In this document: positions 6,495 to 11,229 of the stretch, one piece after another | Position numbering within the stretch: position 1 is the first letter of the stretch | Layout of the letters: each line of letters begins with the position of its first letter | The notes under the pieces: model-generated | Seen by the model: only the letters and a program-made list of their open reading frames with translations | What the model was told of the DNA's origin: nothing | The model's database searches: none | From: CAYRGC01 sp964423795 | Lineage (GTDB): Bacteria; Patescibacteriota; Gracilibacteria; Peribacterales; Peribacteraceae | Length of the DNA: 11,229 bases | Assembly (NCBI GenBank): GCA_964423795.1 | Contig: CAYRGC010000029.1 | Span: 1 to 11,229 of the forward strand | Reading direction: 5' to 3' | Program-made: the position numbers and the translations under genes

Positions 6495-8371
6495 TCACAT
6501 TCGCGACAGTCGCTCGAGCATCTGCTGCGCCGCCGCGTTCTTTGGACTCAGGTCCAAAACGGCGTTGAATTGCGCGCGGGCGTCGTCGATCCTGCCCGCC
6601 TGGGCGTAGAGGAGACCCAGGTTGATCTTCGCGGGCAGGAAGCGCGGCGCGAGGCGGGTGACCCGCTCGTAGGCGCCGATCGCCTCGTCGGTCTTCCCCT
6701 CCTCCGCCAGCACCACGGCGAGGTTATACAGCGCGTCGGGGAAGAAGGGGTTGATTCCGAGCGCCTTGCGATAGGCGGCAATGGCATCGTCGGGCTTGCC
6801 GGCCGCCAGGTACGCGGCGCCCATGTTCGTGTAGGCCTCCTCGTACTGGGAATCGGCCTCCACCGCCTTCCCGTACTCCGCCACGGCCTCCGCGTACTTG
6901 CCGTCGTCCGCGAGGAGGAGGCCCATGCCGAAATGCGCGTCCTTGCTCGTCGGGCTCATCTCGAGCGCCTTCTCGAAGCTCTGACGCGCGAGATCCCGCT
7001 GCCCGAGCTTGCGGTACGCGGCGCCGAGGTTACTCAGGACCTTCGGGTGCGGCCGGATCGAGAGGGCCTTCTTGTAGGATTCCACGGCCGTCTCGGTATC
7101 CCCGCGGAGGCGCTGCACGTTGCCGATGTTGTTGTAGGCCACGTGCGAGGCGTCGGGATACTGTTCGATGACGTTTTGGAAGAGCGTCTCCGTGTTCTCC
7201 CACACTTTCGACTGCGCATGCGCCTTCATGCCGAGCAGGAGGACCAAGACGGCCGCGGCAGCGCCGAGGGCGCCCTCCGATGCATCGAATCTCTCCCGAA
7301 GCCACTCGAGGCCCAGGAAGACCAGGTACAGGACGCCGAAGCTCGCCAGGTACGCGTAGCGGTCGGAGGCGAAGTACGTATCCATGTCCCCCTTCGAGAA
7401 GTTCGCGAAGCTCGGGGCCACCATGAGGAGGAAAAAGAGCAGCCACACGAGCGGCTCGCGGGTGCGCTTCCAGAGGATCGCCGCGCCCGCGAAAAGCGCG
7501 ACGAGCACGACGATCGGCACGAGGAAATCCGGCGACGCGAGCGTGATCGGCTTCACGTACGGATAGAGGAGCGAGAACTTGAGCGGCAACAGGATCTGCG
7601 TGACGTAGAAGACGCTGCTCAGGAAGGCCATGAGGATCTTCGATCCGAGCGACGACGACGCGAGCACGCTTGTCTTGCCGAGAACGGCCACGATGCCGAG
7701 CAGCAGCGCGACGCCGAGGTACGGCAGCTTGTCCATGACCATGCGGCGGTCGATGCGCTTCCCCTCGCGCAGCTCGAGCAGCACGAGCATCAGCGGCAGC
7801 GGAATGATCATCACCTTCGCCAGCAGTCCGAGTAGGAAGGTGCCGACGCTCAGCCAGCGGAGCGGCCTGCTGCCCCGATCCCGGGCATAGAGCCACAGCA
7901 GGACCGTCGAGAGGAAGAAGAACGCGGAAAGCACGTCCTTGCGCGCGCTCACCCACATCACGGCCTCGGTATGGAGCGGATGCGCCAGGAAGAGCGCGCC
8001 GAGCCCAAGCCCGATCCACGGACGCCGGGAGAGGAGGTAGGCGAGCCACCCGACGAGGAGCGCGTGAGCGTATGGAGCAGGAGGTTGCCCAGGTGGAACG
8101 GCAGCGTGCTGCCGCCGCCGACGAGATAGTCGAACTGGTAGCTGAGAAACGTGACGGGGATGTAGAGCTCGGGATCGAAGTGGGTGAAGACGTACTTGAG
8201 GTTCGCGGCCGAGATCTGGCGGACCGCCGGGTTCTCATAGACGAGCAGGCCGTCGTCCCAGCGAACGAAGGGGTTTTTGAGCCCCCAGCCGTACAGGGCC
8301 AGCGCGATGGTCAAAAACAGGCCCGCGATCACGAGAAGGGTGCTACGTCGAGGAAGGGCTGGCAGATCCAT
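6495..8371 (-). CDS. GT-C/TMTC-like polytopic membrane protein with C-terminal TPR repeats, broken by a one-base frameshift
   Basis: Two adjoining reading frames make up one family protein. The first runs from ATG 8371 to about 8066: an N-terminal membrane segment (residues 10-30), NPFVRWDDGLLVYENP with the Asp pair D39-D40 typical of the first outer loop of GT-C glycosyltransferases, then PFHLGNLLLHTL. The second frame continues the homology from about 8065 (ALLVGWLAYLLSRR ... HPLHTEAVMWVSARKD) to the stop at 6495, with several more membrane segments. It ends in about six or seven TPRs (roughly residues 405-622; AYNNIGNVQRLRGD, YTNMGAAYLAAGKPDDAIAAYRKAL). Restoring one base near 8065 gives a continuous 625-residue protein, the usual family architecture. 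Relatives include eukaryotic TMTC O-mannosyltransferases; the bacterial proteins' acceptors are mostly unknown. It heads an apparent operon with two lipoprotein genes. Everything outside the single site is intact, so a sequence error or a very recent mutation is likely. Confidence 0.82.
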
Positions 8372-8378
8372 TAGATTG

Positions 8379-8407
8379 ACTCTAGCGGGAAGGAATAGCG
8401 GTTTAAA
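8379..8407 (-). promoter_or_regulatory. candidate promoter for the TPR membrane-protein gene
   Basis: TTTAAA (8407-8402, minus strand) is separated by 17 bases from TAGAGT (8384-8379). The latter is followed by 7 bases and then ATG 8371. The predicted start falls on or beside the A of the start codon, and no Shine-Dalgarno is present. The -35 overlaps the purine-rich repeat block at 8405-8439, so proteins binding the repeat could affect transcription. Confidence 0.35.
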
Positions 8408-8500
8408 AGGTGTAAAAGGTTACAAAGGTGAAAAAGGTACCTCGAAGAACGCGTGATCGCCTTTTCATCGAACGCACCTCTCTCACCTTTTACACCTCTT
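8405..8500. repeat. iterated AAAGGT units with a 13-bp inverted repeat
   Basis: On the plus strand 8405-8439 reads as four purine units: AAAAGGTGT, AAAAGGTTAC, AAAGGTGA and AAAAAGGTAC. Bases 8408-8420 (AGGTGTAAAAGGT) are perfectly complementary to 8485-8497 (ACCTTTTACACCT), with a 64-base spacer. The block lies between two divergent genes. It could be a direct-repeat operator, a cruciform-forming element, or one copy of a dispersed intergenic repeat. The repeats themselves are read directly from the sequence; the function is unknown. Confidence 0.6.
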
Positions 8501-8533
8501 CCACTTTCCGAGGATTCCGCAACCCCTCGCCTC

Positions 8534-8562
8534 TTCAGGAAAACCCCGATTTCTGGTATCAT
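8534..8562 (+). promoter_or_regulatory. extended -10 promoter upstream of the 119-residue gene
   Basis: TTCAGG (8534-8539) is separated by 17 bases from TATCAT (8557-8562). The -10 is preceded by TGG, making an extended -10. The expected start is near 8569, which leaves a leader of about 27 bases rich in A and C (around CACACCCACACCC) with no Shine-Dalgarno before ATG 8596. Confidence 0.5.
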
Positions 8563-8595
8563 ATCCGGATTTCTCAATACACACCCACACCCATC

Positions 8596-8955
8596 ATGAC
8601 GATCGAAGCCTGCATCGCCCACGCCATCCGTTCCGACCTCGACGTCCTCGAGGCCCTGCCCGAGGTGGAGCAGCTTCCGGTGGAGGAACTCGAGACGTAC
8701 GTCGAGCGCTTCGTCATCGCCGTGCAGGAATCCCTCAAGAACATCATCACCCACCGCGGCGAGCATTACATCCGCTCCCACGATGCCGCGGGCCTCTGCG
8801 CCACGTGCCTCGAGGCGGGCGTGAGCCTGCCCCCGGGAATGCTGCTTCGCATGTGCCAGACGATCGTCCAGCTCTCCGAGCTCGACGCCAAATTCATCCT
8901 GGATACCGACGAGGGCTGCAGCCTGTACTACGTGAAGATGACCCTGACGGTGTAA
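8596..8955 (+). CDS. Small cytosolic protein of unknown function with a CxxC motif
   Basis: The product is 119 residues from ATG 8596 to TAA. The frame is open further upstream, but a well-placed extended -10 promoter lies between, which makes 8596 the natural start. It is acidic and predicted to be mainly helical (VLEALPEVEQLPVEELETYVERFVIA region), with no signal peptide or membrane segment. Cysteines occur at 6, 68, 71, 87 and 108; C68-x-x-C71 lies after H53, H57 and H63, which could form a metal site or a redox pair. The C-terminus (CSLYYVKMTLTV) looks like a beta-strand. Codon use resembles the neighbouring genes, which supports real coding. I do not recognise the family. It converges on the 66-residue gene with only three bases between the stops. 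Confidence 0.75.
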   Translation: MTIEACIAHAIRSDLDVLEALPEVEQLPVEELETYVERFVIAVQESLKNIITHRGEHYIRSHDAAGLCATCLEAGVSLPPGMLLRMCQTIVQLSELDAKFILDTDEGCSLYYVKMTLTV

Positions 8956-8958
8956 CGA

Positions 8959-9159
8959 TCAGGAGACCAATTTCACGATCAGGTCCTGAAGTGCCGTAAG
9001 AATGCTCAAAAGGACGTCCTTCTTCTTCGCTTTGCCGTTCACGGAGTAGGTGACCTTCATGGGCTCCCCCGCGGCCTGGCGGCCGAACAGGATGAACCCC
9101 GGCGTGCTCATCTTGCTCACCAGCTGCTCCAGCTGCTTCTCGATCTGCGCGTCGTCCAT
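8959..9159 (-). CDS. Small hypothetical protein (66 residues)
   Basis: The product runs from ATG 9159 to TGA. It starts with an acidic amphipathic helix (MDDAQIEKQLEQLVSKM), then a beta-like middle (GFILFGRQ, PMKVTYSVNGK) and a basic KAKKK turn. It ends in a helix (VLLSILTALQDLIVKLV) that is hydrophobic on one face but too short and polar to be a clear membrane span. No signal peptide or cysteine is present. The composition looks coding and there is no better frame. Upstream lies the palindromic element at 9201-9550, so any promoter is either in the 40 bases between or in the element. Function unknown; a small partner-binding or regulatory protein is possible. Confidence 0.62.
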   Translation of the reverse strand: MDDAQIEKQLEQLVSKMSTPGFILFGRQAAGEPMKVTYSVNGKAKKKDVLLSILTALQDLIVKLVS

Positions 9160-9217
9160 AGTAGCGACAGCGTACGCCGTTTCTCGAGAATTCCCACTGA
9201 CCCTCGCTCAAGTACCA

Positions 9218-9250
9218 CCCTTTTCTTTGTCCGTGTGACAAAGAAAAGGG
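9218..9250. repeat. left subterminal hairpin of the 9201-9550 element
   Basis: CCCTTTTCTTTGTC, a five-base loop CGTGT, then GACAAAGAAAAGGG: 14 perfect pairs. One arm is almost entirely pyrimidine and the other purine, as at the right end of the element. No T-run follows on either strand. Confidence 0.85.
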
Positions 9251-9433
9251 AGAAAAGAAAGTACGTCGCGCACCAACACCCCTCCACCCGGCTCCGTCTC
9301 TCCTCATCAGACCTTCCAGGGTTTCGGGTCTGACTCGTCGAGACATCCGCTGCGGCGGACGGAGCCTTCCCCTTCACACCCGTGGTGCGCGGCCACGCCC
9401 TTCGATCCCTCAGAGAGGAGATTCGTCTCCCAT

Positions 9434-9487
9434 CCGCGAATTTCATGTTTGAGGCCCGTCGCAACGGGCCGAGTTTGAAATTCGCGG
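9434..9487. repeat. two-tier long hairpin inside the 9201-9550 element
   Basis: CCGCGAATTTCA (9434-9445) pairs perfectly with TGAAATTCGCGG (9476-9487). An internal loop separates this from GGCCCGT (9453-9459) paired with ACGGGCC (9464-9470) around the four-base loop CGCA. Nineteen pairs in total make this one of the strongest structures in the window. Confidence 0.85.
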
Positions 9488-9500
9488 CGAGTTTTCTTTC

Positions 9501-9534
9501 GGCCATTTCTTTTCCTCGCCGAAAAGAAATGGCC
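9501..9534. repeat. right subterminal hairpin of the 9201-9550 element
   Basis: GGCCATTTCTTTTC, loop CTCGCC, then GAAAAGAAATGGCC: 14 perfect pairs. Its TTTCTTT core matches the left subterminal hairpin when the element is read from the opposite end, which supports a common inverted-repeat origin. Confidence 0.85.
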
Positions 9535-9635
9535 AACCCTTCAGCGAGGGGCATGCCGTTCTTGTGACAAGCTTCAGAAAGGGAACCCCAGAAAAGACAG
9601 AGCGGCTGAAAGAGAGTCTCGAATCTGGTTCGTTC

Positions 9636-10040
9636 TCAGCGCTTCGAGAACTGCGGGGCGCGGCGGGCGCGCTTGAGACCCGGCTTCTTGCGCTCCTTGA
9701 TACGGGCGTCGCGGCGGAGGAAACCGGCGCGCTTGAGATCGGGGCGGATCTCCGGGGCGAGGAGGAGCAGGGCGCGGCTGATGGCGTGGCGCATCGCGTC
9801 GGACTGCGATGTCATGCCGCCGCCGACGATGCGCACCTCGATGTCGACGTCGGACTTCTTGTTGGCGATGATGAGCGGATAGAGGGCGTTCTCGATGGCC
9901 GTGCCGTGGAAGTACTCCTTCACCTCCTTGTCATTCACCATGACCTTGCCGGAACCGTCCTGGTACAGCTTCACGCGGGCGATGGCGGTCTTGCGCTTGC
10001 CGATCGCGGAGAGATACGAACGCTTGGAGGGGGTGGCCAT
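9636..10040 (-). CDS. rpsI: 30S ribosomal protein S9 (uS9)
   Basis: The product is 134 residues. It has the S9 hallmarks: GKRKTAIARVKLYQDGSGKVMVNDK near the N-terminus, then VDIEVRIVGGGMTSQSDAMRHAISRALL. The C-terminal tail is very basic, KKPGLKRARRAPQFSKR, and its final Lys-Arg reaches toward the P-site tRNA in the ribosome. Length is normal for the family. The ATG lies three bases after the stop of rplM with no Shine-Dalgarno between, so it is probably translated by coupling. It is the last gene of the rpoA-rplQ-rplM-rpsI run. A 7-bp inverted repeat (9617-9623 with 9643-9649) spans its stop codon and is followed by a pyrimidine-rich stretch, a weak terminator candidate at best. Confidence 0.97.
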   Translation of the reverse strand: MATPSKRSYLSAIGKRKTAIARVKLYQDGSGKVMVNDKEVKEYFHGTAIENALYPLIIANKKSDVDIEVRIVGGGMTSQSDAMRHAISRALLLLAPEIRPDLKRAGFLRRDARIKERKKPGLKRARRAPQFSKR

Positions 10041-10043
10041 AAA

Positions 10044-10478
10044 TTACGCGGCGAGGGTGTACGGAACGGGCTTCTGCGGGGCGTACGGGTGCTTATCATC
10101 GCGGAAGATGTGGAGACGGCGCATGAGTTCGAGGCGCAGGCGGGTGCGGGGCAGCATGCCGTAGACGGCCTTGCGGATGACCTCCTCGGGCTTCTCCTCC
10201 ATCATCTTGCGCAGCGTCGTGACCGTGGAGTGACCGAGGTGACCGGTGTGGTGGAAGTAGGTCTTGCGGCCCTTCTTCTCCTCGGAGACTCCGAGCTTGG
10301 CGGCGTTGATGACGATCACCTGATCGCCGCAGAGCTGGTGCGGGGAGTACGAGGCCTTGTGCTTGCCGCGCAGCAAGGTGGCTACCTGCGTCGCAAGGCG
10401 GCCGAAGGACTGGTCCGTGGCGTCGATGACGAGCCAGGTCGGAGCCGAAACGGGAACGGTCGTCGTCTTCATGATCAT
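10044..10478 (-). CDS. rplM: 50S ribosomal protein L13 (uL13)
   Basis: The product is 144 residues. The core is clear: WLVIDATDQSFGRLAT, LLRGKHKASYSPH, GDQVIVINAAKL, KTYFHHTGHLGH and VYGMLPRTRLRLELMRRL. L13 is an early-assembly protein of the large subunit. The ATG at 10478 overlaps the TGA of rplQ as ATGA (10478-10475), the usual sign of translational coupling; a second ATG two codons later (10472) would give the MKT start common in the family. The HTGHLGH segment replaces the more usual HSGYPGG-like segment of well-studied bacteria. The gene sits between rplQ and rpsI and is cotranscribed with both. Confidence 0.96.
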   Translation of the reverse strand: MIMKTTTVPVSAPTWLVIDATDQSFGRLATQVATLLRGKHKASYSPHQLCGDQVIVINAAKLGVSEEKKGRKTYFHHTGHLGHSTVTTLRKMMEEKPEEVIRKAVYGMLPRTRLRLELMRRLHIFRDDKHPYAPQKPVPYTLAA

Positions 10479-10942
10479 GCAGCGGAAGTAGCGGTTTTCT
10501 TGGCGGACCCCGAGCTTGTCGAACGGGTCTTGGACTCCTTCTTCTCCGCCTTCTCCGTCTTGGCGTCGACGGCCTGGGTCTCCACCGCGTCCACGAGCTG
10601 GAAATTCACCATCTCGGCGCCGTCGCCGATGCGGCTGCCCACGGGGACGATGCGCGTGAAACCCGAGGGGCGGCTGGCGTAGCGCACGCGGAGGACCTCC
10701 ATGAGCTTGCGCGAGGCGTTCTTGTCAAGAACGACGGCGTTGATCGCGCGGATGGCGTTGGTCGCGTCCTTCTTCTTGGCGATCGTGATGAGCCTGTCGA
10801 CGAGCGGGCGCACGACGAGCGCGCGCTTCTTCGTGGTACGGACGTTCTCGTACAGGATGACGGACGTCACGAGGTTACGTTGCAGCAACCTGCTGTGAGC
10901 GGGTTTCTGACGGAGCCGGAGGCGGGAATGGCGGTGGCGCAT
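10475..10942 (-). CDS. rplQ: 50S ribosomal protein L17 (bL17) with an extended Lys/Ser/Ala tail
   Basis: The product is 155 residues. It starts MRHRHSRLRLRQKPAHSRLLQRNLVTSVI and continues with TTKKRALVVRPLVDRLITIAKK, and RYASRPSGFTRIVPVGSRIGDGAEM is the conserved L17 end. The N-terminal loop differs from the common MRHRK..GRKLGR form, lacking its glycines. After about residue 117 comes a low-complexity tail (KTEKAEKKESKTRS ... SAKKTATSAA) of roughly 35 residues, probably disordered. The ATG lies 42 bases after the rpoA stop without a convincing Shine-Dalgarno. The order rpoA then rplQ is the normal end of the alpha operon. L17 sits on the large subunit near the tunnel exit. Confidence 0.95.
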   Translation of the reverse strand: MRHRHSRLRLRQKPAHSRLLQRNLVTSVILYENVRTTKKRALVVRPLVDRLITIAKKKDATNAIRAINAVVLDKNASRKLMEVLRVRYASRPSGFTRIVPVGSRIGDGAEMVNFQLVDAVETQAVDAKTEKAEKKESKTRSTSSGSAKKTATSAA

Positions 10943-10984
10943 GGGTTCTCTGCGGCGGTCTGCCGCGAAATAGGGAGCGAGATA

Positions 10985-11229
10985 TTAGCCTTCCATCGAC
11001 TCATCGGCAAGCTTCAAGTTGCGCTCTCCGAGGGTCTTTTTGACCTCGTCGAGGGCCTTGGCGCCGAAACCGCGGAAGTTGCTGAGAGTGGCCTCCGTGC
11101 ACTTCACGAGCTGCTCGATGGAGCCGACGCCCGCGTTGATGAGGGCGTTGAGGGTGCGCGGGGAGAAGTTGAGGATCTCGATGGGGGTGTAGCTCTCCTT
11201 GACCGGAGCGTGCGTCGCGTCGTCCACGT
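10985..11229 (-). CDS. rpoA: DNA-directed RNA polymerase alpha subunit, C-terminal part, cut by window edge
   Basis: About 81 residues are present, ending at TAA 10985-10987; the N-terminal assembly domain lies beyond the window. The visible part is the alpha C-terminal domain: PIEILNFSPRTLNALINAGVGSIEQL, then ATLSNFRGFGAKALDEVKKTL. These are the two helix-hairpin-helix-like elements. The Arg and Asn of SPRTLN correspond to R265 and N268 of E. coli alpha, which contact UP-element DNA and activators, so DNA-binding ability appears kept. The reading frame stays open to the last base. Confidence 0.95.
   Translation of the reverse strand, partial: VDDATHAPVKESYTPIEILNFSPRTLNALINAGVGSIEQLVKCTEATLSNFRGFGAKALDEVKKTLGERNLKLADESMEG

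Larger units (their letters stand above)
9201..9550. repeat. MITE-like palindromic element with terminal inverted repeats and subterminal hairpins
   Basis: CCCTCGCT at 9201-9208 is the exact complement of AGCGAGGG at 9543-9550. The two ends align without gaps over about 28 bases with 20 identities (CCCTCGCT, AAG, then CC-TTTCTTT). Each end holds a perfect 14-bp hairpin: 9218-9231 with 9237-9250 (loop of 5), and 9501-9514 with 9521-9534 (loop of 6). Inside each hairpin a GAAA-rich stretch is followed by CGTCGCG or CGCCGCG. The centre carries a nested domain (9267-9391), a GGAGA-TTCG-TCTCC hairpin (9417-9430) and a long hairpin of 12 + 7 bp (9434-9487). There is no T-tract, so these are not ordinary terminators. 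No transposase and no obvious target-site duplication are visible. It fills most of the 476 bases without a gene between rpsI and the 66-residue gene. The alternative is a large structured RNA. Confidence 0.6.

Noticed and set aside
6570..7835. Plus-strand open frame (421 codons) opposite the TPR region
   Set aside because: It mirrors the TPR codon pattern (repeated Arg/Glu/His-rich segments) and has no independent features.
3907..8955. Alternative genetic code (UGA as an amino acid), as in some candidate phyla
   Set aside because: TGA ends the phosphatase, beta-rich protein, TPR, DUF3160, Memo-CapA, rplQ and 66-residue genes at the expected family ends, so UGA is a stop here.
9218..9534. 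The strong hairpins as rho-independent terminators for rpsI or the small gene
   Set aside because: No T-run follows any of them on either strand, and the 14-bp hairpins occur as a symmetric pair, which fits a repeat element better.
9117..9554. 145-residue minus-strand open frame across the palindromic element
   Set aside because: Its limits nearly coincide with the element and it translates the hairpins into Arg/Ser-rich low-complexity sequence. Similar spurious proteins are common over palindromic repeats.
9564..10682. Plus-strand open frame (372 codons) opposite rpsI, rplM and rplQ
   Set aside because: It is the shadow of three well-defined ribosomal protein genes.
1..11229. CRISPR array, toxin-antitoxin or restriction-modification system
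   Set aside because: No regularly spaced direct repeats with unique spacers were seen, and no protein with nuclease, methylase, Cas or toxin motifs.

Overview
The window is GC-rich bacterial DNA of about 60% G+C by eye. The genetic code is the ordinary one: TGA ends at least six of the genes here, which rules out the UGA-recoding lineages. It carries the end of the RNA-polymerase-alpha/ribosomal-protein cluster (rpoA, rplQ, rplM, rpsI, contiguous on the minus strand), lipoprotein genes, and a run of genes without Shine-Dalgarno sequences. The L13 sequence, with its HTGHLGH segment, and the stand-alone Pnkp-type phosphatase are reminiscent of candidate-phyla bacteria such as the Peregrinibacteria/Peribacteria. 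That placement is a guess from gene content, not a demonstrated assignment.

Layout from left to right. Bases 1-41 hold the 5' half of a tRNA-Thr(UGU) on the minus strand. A plus-strand gene follows for a small HAD phosphatase of the polynucleotide-kinase 3'-phosphatase type (214-648). Next come a good sigma70-like promoter and about 190 bases that can fold (679-842), then a plus-strand gene for a membrane-anchored or secreted beta-rich protein of unknown function (919-2331). Converging on it is a minus-strand set of three genes that all look extracytoplasmic. In transcription order these are a GT-C/TMTC-like membrane protein with TPR repeats (8371-6495, broken by a one-base frameshift), a DUF3160 lipoprotein (6459-3907) and a Memo-CapA fusion lipoprotein (3952-2318, overlapping the gene before it by 46 bases). 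Two small genes of unknown function converge at 8955/8959. The rest of the minus strand is ribosomal.

Two non-coding regions stand out. The first is 9201-9550, between rpsI and the 66-residue gene. It is a dense set of inverted repeats bounded by an 8-bp terminal inverted repeat, with a 14-bp subterminal hairpin just inside each end, and it looks like a MITE-like mobile palindromic element or an unknown structured RNA. The second is the divergent intergenic region 8372-8595, which holds iterated AAAGGT units and a 13-bp inverted repeat.

Several genes (919, 6459, 8371) have a -10-like hexamer ending 6-8 bases before the start codon and no Shine-Dalgarno. This suggests that leaderless transcripts are common in this organism. 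The most novel candidates are the 9201-9550 element and the Memo-CapA lipoprotein in its envelope-gene setting. No complete defence or CRISPR system is visible.
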